35,876 bases of DNA from Pseudomonadales bacterium (lineage in GTDB: Bacteria; Pseudomonadota; Gammaproteobacteria; Pseudomonadales; Azotimanducaceae): assembly GCA_022448765.1 (NCBI GenBank), contig JAKUTI010000002.1, positions 1 to 35,876 of the forward strand, given 5' to 3'. Every line of letters starts with the position of its first letter. Within the stretch, counting starts at the first letter, position 1. Below are positions 18,400-28,778 of this stretch, piece after piece. A program made the translations under genes and the position numbers. Under the pieces are notes generated by a model. It made no database searches. It saw nothing but the letters and a program-made list of their open reading frames with translations, and had not been told where the DNA came from.

Positions 18400-19553
18400 T
18401 CCGGGAGTCCCAGAACCCGCTTCGCGATAATATTGAGTTGCACTTCGTTGCTACCACCGGCGATTGAGCGGGCTTTCCCGGCGAGCCACGAACGGGTGAT
18501 TTCTTGTATTCCGGAGTCATCCGTCTCCCAACCAATCGATCCGGTGCCCAACATGGCCACCTGCATCTCAGATCTGGACTTCGCAAGGTTGGCTCCGTAA
18601 AACTTGAAAATCGAGGTCGCTGGTCCCGGTGTGCTCCCCTCGGACTCTTCGACGGTTCGACGCTGGGTCAGTCGGAATGCATGGGCATTGATGTCATGCG
18701 TCGCGATCTTGGCCCGCATCGAAGCGTCACTTATTTTTCCGTCGATTTCCCCAAGGCAAGCCTTGGCGAGTTCGTCCAGCGCGATCCCGACTTCACGATT
18801 GGTACCCGAGGTAAGGGCCAGCATGCCAGACCGTTCGTGTTGTAATAATCGCTTGGCGACGGTCCATCCCTTGTTAAGGTCGCCGACTAGATTTGTTTTT
18901 AGCGCGATAGCGTTGTCGAAAAACGTTTCACAAAAGGGGGACGCACCAGAAATAAGCTTAATCGGACGCACCGACACACCTGGTTGGTCCATGCTAAAAA
19001 GCACGAAGCTAATACCGTCATGTTTCGGGGCGCCCGGATTGGTGCGCACTAAACAAAATATCCAATCAGCAAATTGTGCGCCGGATGTCCAAATTTTCTG
19101 ACCATTGATGACGAAATGATCACCGTTATCCTCGGCTCGAGTTCGGAGCGACGCAAGGTCCGAACCAGAGCTTGGCTCCGAATAGCCCTGGCACCACCAG
19201 ACTGCACCCCGGGCGATGTTTGGAAGGTGAGCTAACTTTTGTTCTTCCGTTCCAAATTCCAAAAGGGTGGGGCCAATCATCGAGGTACCCATGCCGGCGA
19301 CTGGCGTTCTGGCACCGAGTCGGCGCATCTCGTCGAGAAAAACAACGTATTGGTCTTTGGAGAATCCAGCGCCGCCGTATTCCGTGGGCCAGGTGGGTAC
19401 GGTTAATCCCTCGCTGGCGGCACGCTGGATCCACGCTTGTTGATCGTCCGTCATTTGTACCTTTGTACCGCCACCAGGAACTTCGCCGGGGCCGAGACAG
19501 CTTTCGGGGCAGTTGTCCTTGATCCAACTTCTTATTTCCTGACGAAATGCCAT
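18396..19553 (-). CDS. Acyl-CoA dehydrogenase family protein
   Basis: WPTEYGGAGFSKDQYVVFLDEMRRLGA, CQGYSEPSSGSDLASLRTRAEDNGDHFVINGQKIWTSGAQ, C-terminal RSIAGGSNEVQLNIIAKRVLGLP. Confidence 0.94.
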   Translation of the reverse strand: MAFRQEIRSWIKDNCPESCLGPGEVPGGGTKVQMTDDQQAWIQRAASEGLTVPTWPTEYGGAGFSKDQYVVFLDEMRRLGARTPVAGMGTSMIGPTLLEFGTEEQKLAHLPNIARGAVWWCQGYSEPSSGSDLASLRTRAEDNGDHFVINGQKIWTSGAQFADWIFCLVRTNPGAPKHDGISFVLFSMDQPGVSVRPIKLISGASPFCETFFDNAIALKTNLVGDLNKGWTVAKRLLQHERSGMLALTSGTNREVGIALDELAKACLGEIDGKISDASMRAKIATHDINAHAFRLTQRRTVEESEGSTPGPATSIFKFYGANLAKSRSEMQVAMLGTGSIGWETDDSGIQEITRSWLAGKARSIAGGSNEVQLNIIAKRVLGLPD

Positions 19554-19621
19554 GATTTTCCCTCGGTTCCTCGAGAGATTAGCGCAGGTTTTTAGCGAAG
19601 CCTAGCGTCGGTGCGTTGTGG

Positions 19622-21109
19622 TTATTGGTCACCTTGGAAACCCCTTTCGACGTTTCTCACAGCTTGGAAGATAGCTCGACCTTTGTTCATGCTTTCTTTC
19701 CATTCAAGTCTCGGCACGGAATCGGCAACGATGCCACCACCCGCCTCAATGTAGAGCACGGCATCTTTGATAACGGCGGTTCGAATGGCAATGGCAGTGT
19801 CCATATTGCCGTTCCACGCGAGATAGCCAACCGCCCCGCCGTAAATACCGCGTTTGACAGGCTCCAATTCATCAATGATTTCCATGGCCCGGATCTTGGG
19901 TGCGCCAGAAAGCGTACCGACTGGCAGGGTTGCTCGAAGCACGTCCATCGCCGTTTTATTGGGGGCCAACTTTGCTTCCACTTGCGAGGAGATGTGCATT
20001 ACGTGTGAATAACGTTCAACGGCAAACTGCTCCGTGACTTCGACGGTTCCGATCTCGGCCACACGGCCGACATCGTTGCGCCCGAGGTCGATCAACATCA
20101 GGTGTTCGGCGATTTCTTTTGGATCTGCCAGCAATTCCTGTTCGAGCGCTAGGTCTTCCTCGTCTGAGTGACCTCGCCGGCGGGTTCCCGCTAATGGCCG
20201 ATTGACGATGCTGCCGTTTTCGACTCGTGCCAGGATTTCAGGGGACGAGCTAACAATATGAAAATCGTCCAAGTCCATGTAGTACATATAAGGAGACGGA
20301 TTTAGGCTGCGTAAGGCACGGTATAAATCTAGCGGAGCTGACTTGAAAGCGACCGACATGCGTTGTGCAAGGACGACCTGCATGACGTCGCCAGCACGCG
20401 TGTACTCGCGAATACGCTCGACTGCCCGCATGAAATTGTCCTGGCCGAAATCTGAATTGAAGTCCGTTTCTTCGGTTGGTACGTCGACGTTGACTCGAGG
20501 TATGACCGGTGTAGGAGAGTCCAACTTCGTCGCCAACGTATGGAGATGTTCGACCGCTCGTTCGTATGCGTTCGGCTCCGTTGGATCAGCCAAACTGATT
20601 AACTGCAGGCGACTCGAAACGTTGTCATATACGGCAAGGTCGTTGGAAACCATCAGGAGAATGTCTGGAGTACCAAGTGGATCCGGCGGGGTAGATGCCT
20701 GCAGCCGGCGTTCCACGTATCGGACAGTGTCGTAGCCAAAGTAGCCGACTAACCCTCCGTAGAATCGGGGCAGCCCGGACACCGTGGGTACTCGGAATCC
20801 GGCTTGGTACGTCTCGATGAACGAGAGTGGATCATCGGTATCGACTTCCTCGACGACCTCGCCATCCGTTGTCACCGTTAGTTGGTTTCCAGAAACCCGA
20901 ATTATGGTGCTTGATGGCAATCCCACGATCGAATACCGGCCCCATTTTTCTCCTCCTTGGGCGGCGGATTCGAGTAGGTAACTGAACGGACCGTTCGCGA
21001 GTTTCAGGTAAACAGAAAGCGGAGTTTCAAGATCTGCGATGACGTCGTGTACGACCGGGATGCGGTTGTACCCATCATCAGCGTACGCGCTGAATTCCTG
21101 GGTGTTCAC
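19622..21109 (-). CDS. trpE: Anthranilate synthase component I
   Basis: [114 protein letters not shown]. Confidence 0.96.
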   Translation of the reverse strand: MNTQEFSAYADDGYNRIPVVHDVIADLETPLSVYLKLANGPFSYLLESAAQGGEKWGRYSIVGLPSSTIIRVSGNQLTVTTDGEVVEEVDTDDPLSFIETYQAGFRVPTVSGLPRFYGGLVGYFGYDTVRYVERRLQASTPPDPLGTPDILLMVSNDLAVYDNVSSRLQLISLADPTEPNAYERAVEHLHTLATKLDSPTPVIPRVNVDVPTEETDFNSDFGQDNFMRAVERIREYTRAGDVMQVVLAQRMSVAFKSAPLDLYRALRSLNPSPYMYYMDLDDFHIVSSSPEILARVENGSIVNRPLAGTRRRGHSDEEDLALEQELLADPKEIAEHLMLIDLGRNDVGRVAEIGTVEVTEQFAVERYSHVMHISSQVEAKLAPNKTAMDVLRATLPVGTLSGAPKIRAMEIIDELEPVKRGIYGGAVGYLAWNGNMDTAIAIRTAVIKDAVLYIEAGGGIVADSVPRLEWKESMNKGRAIFQAVRNVERGFQGDQ

Positions 21110-21771
21110 GAGAAACGTTCTTCTCTTAAAAGATCCGCCAGTGAATCGATGATCGAATCCGCGCCAAGCTCCTCGAGATTTGCCCCATGGTTATACCCAT
21201 CTCTGACGCAGACAACGTCACAACCAGCCGCACGAGCACACCCGACGTCTGTTGCCGAATCACCGACAAAGAGTGTCTCCGAAGGAACGGTATCAAGTTC
21301 GTTACAAGCATAGAGAGCCGGTTCGGGGCCTGGTTTGCGAACCTGCAACGAATCACCGCCAACGATGACGTTGAAATATTGCTCGAGGTCCATTTGCTCG
21401 AGCAATATTCGCGTGAGATGAATAGCTTTGTTGGTCACTACCCCAAGTTTAGAGCCGCCGGATCGAAGTGTCTGGAGTGTTTTTAATGCATTGGGATAAG
21501 CAATACTTTTATCCGCAATATGAGCTGCGTAGTGATCCAGGAATAACCGATGGATGCACTCAAGAAGATCGTCTTTGGTATTGCTGCGGCGAACGTGTTT
21601 CAGTGCCTGTTCGATCATGACCTGAGCGCCATGTCCCACCCACTGTCTTGTTTCTGCTTCATTGACGCCCGGATGCCCGGATTTTCGGAGTGCGTAATTA
21701 AGGGCGGTACTTAAGTCGGGAGCCGTATCCACCAGAGTGCCGTCCAGATCAAAAAGATAAGCCTGATACAC
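21106..21771 (-). CDS. gph: Phosphoglycolate phosphatase (HAD family)
   Basis: (GTG)[64 protein letters not shown] start just after rpe stop preferred over the ORF-track ATG. Confidence 0.9.
   Translation of the reverse strand: MYQAYLFDLDGTLVDTAPDLSTALNYALRKSGHPGVNEAETRQWVGHGAQVMIEQALKHVRRSNTKDDLLECIHRLFLDHYAAHIADKSIAYPNALKTLQTLRSGGSKLGVVTNKAIHLTRILLEQMDLEQYFNVIVGGDSLQVRKPGPEPALYACNELDTVPSETLFVGDSATDVGCARAAGCDVVCVRDGYNHGANLEELGADSIIDSLADLLREERFS
21375..21409. repeat. Perfect 13-bp inverted repeat with 9-nt loop inside gph coding sequence
   Basis: AATATTGCTCGAG gtccatttg CTCGAGCAATATT, read directly. Confidence 0.95.
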
Positions 21772-21784
21772 GTAGGGCTGCCTT

Positions 21785-22447
21785 TTAGGCGTTAAGAGCG
21801 CTGCGCATAGCAGAAATAGTTTCACCGTAATTGGGACTACCGAAGATGGCCGATCCAGCGACGAACATGTCTGCACCTGCTTCTTTCGCGGCCCGAATGT
21901 TGTCCACTTTGATTCCGCCGTCTATTTCAAGGCGAACCTCGCGATTGTGGTCGTTTAATCGCGAGCGGATGGCGCGAACTTTCTCAAGGCTTGCCGGGAT
22001 GAACGTTTGACCTCCGAAACCCGGGTTGACCGACATGACCAGAACAAGATCAATTTCGTCCAATAAGGCGTCCAAAACGCCGACAGAGGTTCCTGGGTTT
22101 AAAACGAGTCCCGCTTTGACGCCGGCTCCACGAATAAGACCCAGCGAAGCGTGGGGATGTTCGGTGGCTTCAGGGTGAATTGATATATATGTTGCCCCAG
22201 CGTCGGCAAACTCCTTAATTAGCCGATCGACGGGTTTTACCATCAGATGGACGTCGATAGGGCGGTCGATCCCGTGATCACGAAGTGCTCTGAGGACAAT
22301 GGGTCCGATGGTTAGATTGGGCACGTAGTGATTGTCCATTACGTCGAAATGAATGACGTCGGCTCCCGCCTGAATAACAGCATCTACTTCTTCCCCTAGG
22401 CGGGCAAAGTTTGCTGAAAGTATTGAAGGCGCGATGAGGTCATTCAT
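21785..22447 (-). CDS. rpe: Ribulose-phosphate 3-epimerase
   Basis: [71 protein letters not shown]. Confidence 0.97.
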   Translation of the reverse strand: MNDLIAPSILSANFARLGEEVDAVIQAGADVIHFDVMDNHYVPNLTIGPIVLRALRDHGIDRPIDVHLMVKPVDRLIKEFADAGATYISIHPEATEHPHASLGLIRGAGVKAGLVLNPGTSVGVLDALLDEIDLVLVMSVNPGFGGQTFIPASLEKVRAIRSRLNDHNREVRLEIDGGIKVDNIRAAKEAGADMFVAGSAIFGSPNYGETISAMRSALNA

Positions 22448-22504
22448 AGAACAGATTCTACAGTACGGGCCTTCAATCCGGTTGGCTGGAGCTGACCTCT
22501 CTTG

Positions 22505-23164
22505 TCAGAGATAAAGACGTCGGACGGCTTTTAGTTGATCGTGGGAGCCGATGTCGAACCATGTGCCCTCGTAAACTTCTCCCGTTATTTCATTGTGGCT
22601 TAATCGTTTGAAATAGAGATCTTGGGTAATAGAGAAGACATCGTCGGGTGCATGGCTGAGTATTTCTTCAGTCAGGACACCGATACCGCAAAAAACAAGA
22701 TCGTTATTTTCGCCGCGTCGCACTAGGTTATCCTCAAGACAGAAATCGCCCAATTCACGGTGGTTGGGCTTCGGGGTCAACACAAGGTGCGTAGTCGCTG
22801 GGGGCCTTTGAATCAGCCGTTTAAATGGATAATTCGTCCAGATGTCTCCATTGAGTACTATGAAGGGCCCCGGCAATAAGTGAGGAAGGGCGTTCACAAT
22901 CGCGCCGCCGGTTCCCAAGAGTTCTTCTTCGTGACAATACGTGATGTGAACGCCGAGATCGGCCCCGCGGCCCAATTTGTTTTCGATTTGCGCGCCCAGG
23001 TGGTGGAGATTGATGACGATTTCACTGATTCCAGCATGCCGTAACCACCGGATCTGGTGGACGATCAGCGGCTCGCTCGCAATTGGAATCATGGGTTTGG
23101 GCATGGTTTCGGTTAAGGGTCGTAAGCGTTTACCGTGGCCTGCGGCTAAGATCATTGCTTTCAT
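22505..23164 (-). CDS. murU: N-acetylmuramate alpha-1-phosphate uridylyltransferase-like nucleotidyltransferase
   Basis: MKAMILAAGHGKRLRPLTETMPKPMIPIASEPLIVHQI, FIVLNGDIWTNYPF; adjacent to amgK and lptD as in pseudomonads. Confidence 0.88.
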   Translation of the reverse strand: MKAMILAAGHGKRLRPLTETMPKPMIPIASEPLIVHQIRWLRHAGISEIVINLHHLGAQIENKLGRGADLGVHITYCHEEELLGTGGAIVNALPHLLPGPFIVLNGDIWTNYPFKRLIQRPPATTHLVLTPKPNHRELGDFCLEDNLVRRGENNDLVFCGIGVLTEEILSHAPDDVFSITQDLYFKRLSHNEITGEVYEGTWFDIGSHDQLKAVRRLYL

Positions 23165-24147
23165 TGAAGTCGCTCAACCGCGTTCCGGATAGGTGGGAGG
23201 GCAGTGCTGGTTAACCACTCGGCGCAAGCTACCAACTCCTGATGTTTCGTCATTAGTTCGCATGTCCGAACCATAACGGGCACGATGTTTTTGAGGTGAC
23301 TTGCTCGGCCTTGCTGCAACTTGAGACGACTAAAGATACCCACGGCTTTTAGTTGCCGTTGTACGGCAGTGATTTCTAACGCCCGTGTAAAGCCCTCATC
23401 CTTATCGTCCGAATAAACCCCCGCCTCGCGCGCTAACTGAAGATATCGTGTTATCGCCGTGGCAACGGTCTTGTCAGAAAACTGGTGGTAACAGTCATAG
23501 AGTATGGAGGCCAGGTCGTAGGAAATTGGGCCTACAAGGGCATCTTGAAAGTCGACAGCGCCGAGCGAACCATCGAGCTTGATCAGTAGGTTCCGACAAT
23601 GAAAATCACGGTGAATCGTGACTTTCGGTTGAGCATTACAGGCGTGTACGAGGAAATCGATAATGTCGTCGAAGAAAGGTGTAGCTACACCAATAAGTTC
23701 TTGAAGTACCCACTTCCGAAATATCCCGAGCTCTGCAGCAAGCCGGTCCACGGTGTAATTCGGAATAATCGATTCTGAGACACCCTGAATTCTGACCAAC
23801 ATGGTAATTGCGAGACCAAGGACTTCATCGTCGCGACCAAGCCCGTACGCTTGTTCCAGCAATCGGTTACCAAAGTCTTCAACCAATAGGAATCCTTGCT
23901 CGAGGTTACTTGCTAGGACTTCCGGAACGCACACCCCGGCACGGCGAAAACAATCGGATAAAGCAACGAACTGGTGGTTATTCTCCGTATCGGGTGGCGC
24001 GTCCATGACGATCACCGACCGCTCTTCAAAGGTTGTGCGATAAAACCGACGTGCACTTGCTTCAATCGGTAATGGCTCCAACTTGTCGTGGGTGCCAGTA
24101 ATACTACTGACCCACTGATCGAGGGCTTTAGCGCGGGTGTTTTTCAC
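23161..24147 (-). CDS. amgK: N-acetylmuramate/N-acetylglucosamine kinase-like aminoglycoside phosphotransferase
   Basis: TIHRDFHCRNLLIKLDGSLGAVDFQDALVGPISYDLASILYDCYHQ; 4-bp overlap with murU. Confidence 0.88.
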   Translation of the reverse strand: MKNTRAKALDQWVSSITGTHDKLEPLPIEASARRFYRTTFEERSVIVMDAPPDTENNHQFVALSDCFRRAGVCVPEVLASNLEQGFLLVEDFGNRLLEQAYGLGRDDEVLGLAITMLVRIQGVSESIIPNYTVDRLAAELGIFRKWVLQELIGVATPFFDDIIDFLVHACNAQPKVTIHRDFHCRNLLIKLDGSLGAVDFQDALVGPISYDLASILYDCYHQFSDKTVATAITRYLQLAREAGVYSDDKDEGFTRALEITAVQRQLKAVGIFSRLKLQQGRASHLKNIVPVMVRTCELMTKHQELVACAEWLTSTALPPIRNAVERLQ

Positions 24148-24200
24148 TTTGGGCTGATGTCACGGATGTTCGCCCGTCCTGTTCCGGCGACTGCAAATTT

Positions 24201-24228
24201 AATATAGTCGTCGCGCGTTGGAATGCAA
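24201..24228 (-). promoter_or_regulatory. Predicted sigma70-type promoter for amgK-murU
   Basis: Reverse strand TTGCAT - 16 bp - TATATT in the divergent amgK/lptD gap. Confidence 0.55.
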
Positions 24229-24324
24229 AGCGAAGTGCACCGGTCGTACAGGTAAACTAGCAATACCGCGTGGATGTGCTAAAGACTAATCCAAAGCGTC
24301 GCTGCAGCTAGAGGCCACATCAAT

Positions 24325-26685
24325 TTGCGTCGGAAGATAGGTTTTCTTGTCACCTATTGGTTAATGGGCCTTTCCATCGGTATTACCGCGGATGGTCTGC
24401 CCTCTTCGTTGTGGGTTTACCAGGACGATCTTGTTGTGGAAGGGACGGATATGCCTGCCTACTGTGAAGGAGCGTATCACGAACCAAAACCGCCCCTGGC
24501 ACCAGACGGTCGTTTGTTTGATGGCCGCATTCAAGCCCGCGCAGACAGCGTGGTTTATCGACAACGAGGCGACAGCGTACTCACCGGAAACGTTCGTTTA
24601 GCTGAAAGCGAGCGGCGCGTTCACACCGACTTGGCGATTGTAGATCGTCAAGCTGAGCGGGTTTCGATTCCCGATGGTGCGACTTTCTTTCATCCGGGAA
24701 TCGTGATCGAGGCGGCTCGAGGAGAAATGAATCTAACTGACGATCGGGTGGTCATGGAGGGAACAGAATTCGTACTCTTCGAACCGGAAATCCGAGGCCG
24801 AGCTGATCGCATCGAACGAGTTGGCAATAGGCTTGTATTTGAGGGGACTTCGTTGACCCGATGTCAGCCGGACAGGGACGTGTGGGTATTCCGGGCCAAA
24901 AGTCTCGATATGGACGAAGACGCCGTCTTTGCTATTGCTCACAAAGCAAAAGTCGAAGTATTCGGCGTTCCAGTGGTCGCCCTACCGCGGTTTCGGTTTC
25001 CCTCACGTGATGCGCGCGTTTCGGGGTTTTTGTTCCCAACAATTGGGTACGGATCAGACGACGGTATCGATATCGCGGTGCCTTACTACGCGAATCTCGC
25101 ACCTAATTACGACGCAACGTTTACGCCACGACTAATGACCGAAAGGGGTATAGAGGCCGCTATAGAATTGCGTCATAAGAGTCGATGGTCGGAATCGCGT
25201 CTCGCCGCGTCGATATTACCTAGCGATGATCAATATAACGGCAGCTGGACTCGCGAAGATTTTTTTAAGAATGGCGCTACCAAGACGTTTGATCCCGCCA
25301 ATCGTTGGATGCTTGGTGTCAATCACGATGGGCGATTAGGACGGCTACGAACCCACGTTGACTATGCCGCTGTTAGCGACTTGGATTACTACAGCGATTT
25401 GGGTACCGACGTAGAAGTCACGAGCCGTTACGCGCTTGAACGTCGGGCCGAAATTGGTTACGTGGGCAATAATCTAACCGCTTGGTTGCGATTGCATCGT
25501 TTCCAATTGCTTGAGACTCGCGCACGTCCCTACGAACGAAAACCGGAATTCGAGGTTTCCCACTCAAGACGGCTGGGACCGTTAGTGCTTTCGCTAGACG
25601 CCACTTGGGCACGTTTTGATTTGGATCAGCGAAAGGACGAACTGGTTGCGGGAATTCGGGGTGACCGATTCCATCTCGAACCTGAAATTCGATTCCCTGT
25701 GACGCGTTCATGGGGGTTCTTGAACTTTACCGGACGTATGCGCCATACCCGGTACGATCTGCGCGGCGCGCGCCCGGAGCGTGATACTCGGAAAGATCGA
25801 ACGCTAGGAATGGCGACCGCGGACGCCGGTTTAATGTTTGATCGTCGAATGCGATTTCGCGGAAACGACGCCGTGCAAACTATCGAGCCGCGGCTATTTT
25901 ATTTGTACCAAGAATATGAGAATCAGGAGGACCTCCCCCGATTCGACAGCGGGCCGATCGCGTTTCGTTATACGCAGCTTTTTCGTACCAACCGATATGC
26001 CGGTCTGGATCGAATCGTCGACGCGAATCAGCTCGCTTTAGGAATCACGTCGCGCGTGATGGGAAACCGTGACGGTCGCGAGTACGCGCGTTTTAATATT
26101 GGTTCCATCGTTCACTTTTCGGATCGACGAACGACTCTCACGGGCGAACCTACCGCATATGAATCGACGGCGACATCAGAGATTGTCGGATCATCTCGAA
26201 TACAGATTAGTCGGAGAGCACGTGCTCGGGCACACGTCGTTTGGGATCCTAGCGACAACGCGGTCGATGAAGCGGGTCTCTCTTTTGATTATCACCGTAA
26301 TAGCAGACAGGTCTACCACATCAGTTATCGGCGGTACGAACCTCAAGACATTGAACAAACGGATCTAGGCGTATATTGGAGATTGAGTCGGCACTGGTCT
26401 TTATTCGGACGCTGGAACCGCGACTGGCGATACGGGCGTAACGTGGATTCGTTTGCGGGACTGGAGTATGCCAATTGCTGCGTACAAGTACGTGCAATGT
26501 GGCGCAACTACGTTGTTGTGCGCGACAATCGCCCGTTTGGTGACGCTCAGCTTGAACAAGGCGTGCTCTTACAAATGGTGTTTAAGGGATTGGCTGGATT
26601 CGGTGGTCGCTTAGAGTCAATACTTTCGAAAGGCATCCGTGGGTATGGGAAAGAAAACGGGGAAGACGATGGCATGTTCTTTTAG
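24325..26685 (+). CDS. lptD: LPS-assembly outer membrane protein LptD
   Basis: TTG start with signal peptide; OstA-like N domain (ARADSVVYRQRGDSVLTGNVRLAESERRVHTD), beta-barrel; Cys at about residues 47, 180, 718/719 (NCCVQV), matching the LptD disulfide cysteine layout. Confidence 0.93.
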   Translation: MRRKIGFLVTYWLMGLSIGITADGLPSSLWVYQDDLVVEGTDMPAYCEGAYHEPKPPLAPDGRLFDGRIQARADSVVYRQRGDSVLTGNVRLAESERRVHTDLAIVDRQAERVSIPDGATFFHPGIVIEAARGEMNLTDDRVVMEGTEFVLFEPEIRGRADRIERVGNRLVFEGTSLTRCQPDRDVWVFRAKSLDMDEDAVFAIAHKAKVEVFGVPVVALPRFRFPSRDARVSGFLFPTIGYGSDDGIDIAVPYYANLAPNYDATFTPRLMTERGIEAAIELRHKSRWSESRLAASILPSDDQYNGSWTREDFFKNGATKTFDPANRWMLGVNHDGRLGRLRTHVDYAAVSDLDYYSDLGTDVEVTSRYALERRAEIGYVGNNLTAWLRLHRFQLLETRARPYERKPEFEVSHSRRLGPLVLSLDATWARFDLDQRKDELVAGIRGDRFHLEPEIRFPVTRSWGFLNFTGRMRHTRYDLRGARPERDTRKDRTLGMATADAGLMFDRRMRFRGNDAVQTIEPRLFYLYQEYENQEDLPRFDSGPIAFRYTQLFRTNRYAGLDRIVDANQLALGITSRVMGNRDGREYARFNIGSIVHFSDRRTTLTGEPTAYESTATSEIVGSSRIQISRRARARAHVVWDPSDNAVDEAGLSFDYHRNSRQVYHISYRRYEPQDIEQTDLGVYWRLSRHWSLFGRWNRDWRYGRNVDSFAGLEYANCCVQVRAMWRNYVVVRDNRPFGDAQLEQGVLLQMVFKGLAGFGGRLESILSKGIRGYGKENGEDDGMFF

Positions 26686-27976
26686 GTCGATCTCTGTAAA
26701 GGTGCTCGCTAGCGTAGCGGTCCTGATCGTCGCGGACGTCCACGCAGTTCTTGAGGAAGTAGACGCCATCGCCGCCATTGTCGACGACGATGTCGTTCTT
26801 GTCTCAGAATTGCTCAGCAGGTACGAACTTTTTGTTGCGCAAGCGAAACAGACTGGAGCTACAGAAATACCTCCGCGGGAAACCGTACTCAATCAGTTGA
26901 TGGAGCGGCTGATCGTCGAGAGTTTGCAGATTCAAGAGGCTGAACGCCGCGGCATTATTATTGATGACGAAACGCTCACTGAAGCAGTGACGACGTTTGC
27001 CGGGCAAAATGGAATGGATTTGGATGGCTTCCAGCAGTCCCTTGCAGAGGAAGGAGTTTCTTATCGCAGTTTCCGAGAGGATATTCGCAGAGAAATGCTC
27101 CTAAGTCGTGTCCAACGCGATATGGTTAATCGACAGATCTACATTACAGAACAAGATGTTGCAGACCTAAGAGGATCGCCATTTTTCAAAGAATGGGTCT
27201 CAGATCAATACCGAGTCGGCCATATTCTGTTGCGAATTGAAGATCCGCTTTCCAACGTGGCCGTTCGTGCAGCAAATGATATGGCGGTCGACATATTGGG
27301 TAAACTGCGCATAGGGGAAGAATTCGGCAAACTGGCGATCGCCCATTCCGCCGGATCGACAGCCCTCGAAGGGGGCGATCTAGGCTGGCGTCGAGCGGCA
27401 GAGTTACCGTCGTTATTTAGCGAAACGGTAATTGAGCTTGAAATCGGTGAGACGCCAGATCCAATCACCAACTCGCTCGGAATCCACATTATTCAGCTGC
27501 TCGATAAACGCGGCGCATCGATGCAAAAAGAGTTGCGTACGCAGGTTCGACATATTCTCGTTCAACCGTCGGAGATCAAGTCCGAGCAATTGGCACGGAG
27601 CGAAATTGATCGTGTCCGAGAACGGATAATTGCAGGGGAAGATTTTGCCGAATTAGCACGCGAAGTCTCAGATGATGCCGGGACGGCGTTGGCCGGCGGT
27701 GATCTTGGTTGGAGAGATAGCGGAGACTTTGTCGGCGAATTTCGAGGTGTAATGGATGCGATCCCAGAGAACGAGATTTCGGAAGTTTTTCGGAGTCAGT
27801 TCGGATGGCACATCCTCGAGGTGCTTGGACGTCGTGAAGAAGATATGAGTCAAGAATCGCTGGACGATATGGCCCTTCAAATTCTCCATACGCGTCGTTA
27901 CGACGAAAAACTGGAGGAATGGTTGAAACAGATTCGCGACGAGGCGTACGTCCAGATACGCCTGAATGAAGATTGA
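26669..27976 (+). CDS. surA: Periplasmic chaperone / peptidyl-prolyl isomerase SurA
   Basis: Signal peptide MACSFRSISVKVLASVAVLIVADVHA (alternative start 26639), SurA_N domain, two parvulin domains (VGHILLRIE..., VRHILVQPS...). Overlaps lptD. Confidence 0.93.
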   Translation: MACSFRSISVKVLASVAVLIVADVHAVLEEVDAIAAIVDDDVVLVSELLSRYELFVAQAKQTGATEIPPRETVLNQLMERLIVESLQIQEAERRGIIIDDETLTEAVTTFAGQNGMDLDGFQQSLAEEGVSYRSFREDIRREMLLSRVQRDMVNRQIYITEQDVADLRGSPFFKEWVSDQYRVGHILLRIEDPLSNVAVRAANDMAVDILGKLRIGEEFGKLAIAHSAGSTALEGGDLGWRRAAELPSLFSETVIELEIGETPDPITNSLGIHIIQLLDKRGASMQKELRTQVRHILVQPSEIKSEQLARSEIDRVRERIIAGEDFAELAREVSDDAGTALAGGDLGWRDSGDFVGEFRGVMDAIPENEISEVFRSQFGWHILEVLGRREEDMSQESLDDMALQILHTRRYDEKLEEWLKQIRDEAYVQIRLNED

Positions 27977-28778
27977 AGACGAACTAAACGGCAAACCGAT
28001 GTCGGTACGGAAGCGATTTGGTCAACACTTTCTCGTTGACGAAAGCGTCATAGATCGTATTCATGCATTGCTCGCTATCCAGCGGCACGATCGAATTCTA
28101 GAAGTAGGACCTGGGCGAGGCGCGTTAACCGCGGGTCTTCTCGAATCAGCAGATAAAGTTGTGGCTATCGAAATCGATCGTGAGCTGGCCGGCATGCTCA
28201 AAACTCGTTTTGCGGAACTTGAGGTCATCGAGTCGGACGTTTTGGTCGTAGGAGTCGATCAATTCTCTGGTATGCGGGTTGTGGGCAATTTGCCTTACAA
28301 CATAAGCTCGCCCTTGCTCGTTCGAATGCTTGCGCGCGCTTCTTCGATTCGCGACATGCACTTTATGTTGCAACGGGAGGTTGCCCAACGGTTAACCTCG
28401 GATCCAGGGAGCAAGGCATGGGGGAGGCTTTCGGTTCTCGCTCAGTACCATTGCGAGGTCACTTACCTATTCGATGTGAACGCCCAAGCCTTTCAACCCG
28501 CGCCATCCGTGGAATCAGCGTTCGTGCGACTTGAACCGCGTCAACGCGAACTGCAACCGGTCAGTATGCAACGATTCAATGCGGTGATAAGGCAAGCGTT
28601 TGGACAACGCCGCAAGCGAGTAAGTAACGCCCTGAAGGAACTCAATGTCCCTTGGCATAGGATGGATATCGATCCCTCCGTACGTCCCGAACAAATTGAT
28701 GTGGATGGTTTCGTCAGAATCGCGAATAGCTGCCTGAGCAGTGCCGCTGAAATCACTGGAGAAAAAAAACGTGAGTGA
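27966..28778 (+). CDS. rsmA: 16S rRNA (adenine1518-N6/adenine1519-N6) dimethyltransferase
   Basis: KRFGQHFLVDESVIDRIHALL, ILEVGPGRGALTAGLLE, VVGNLPYNISSPLL, MLQREVAQRL; alternative start at 27999. Confidence 0.96.
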   Translation: MKIEDELNGKPMSVRKRFGQHFLVDESVIDRIHALLAIQRHDRILEVGPGRGALTAGLLESADKVVAIEIDRELAGMLKTRFAELEVIESDVLVVGVDQFSGMRVVGNLPYNISSPLLVRMLARASSIRDMHFMLQREVAQRLTSDPGSKAWGRLSVLAQYHCEVTYLFDVNAQAFQPAPSVESAFVRLEPRQRELQPVSMQRFNAVIRQAFGQRRKRVSNALKELNVPWHRMDIDPSVRPEQIDVDGFVRIANSCLSSAAEITGEKKRE

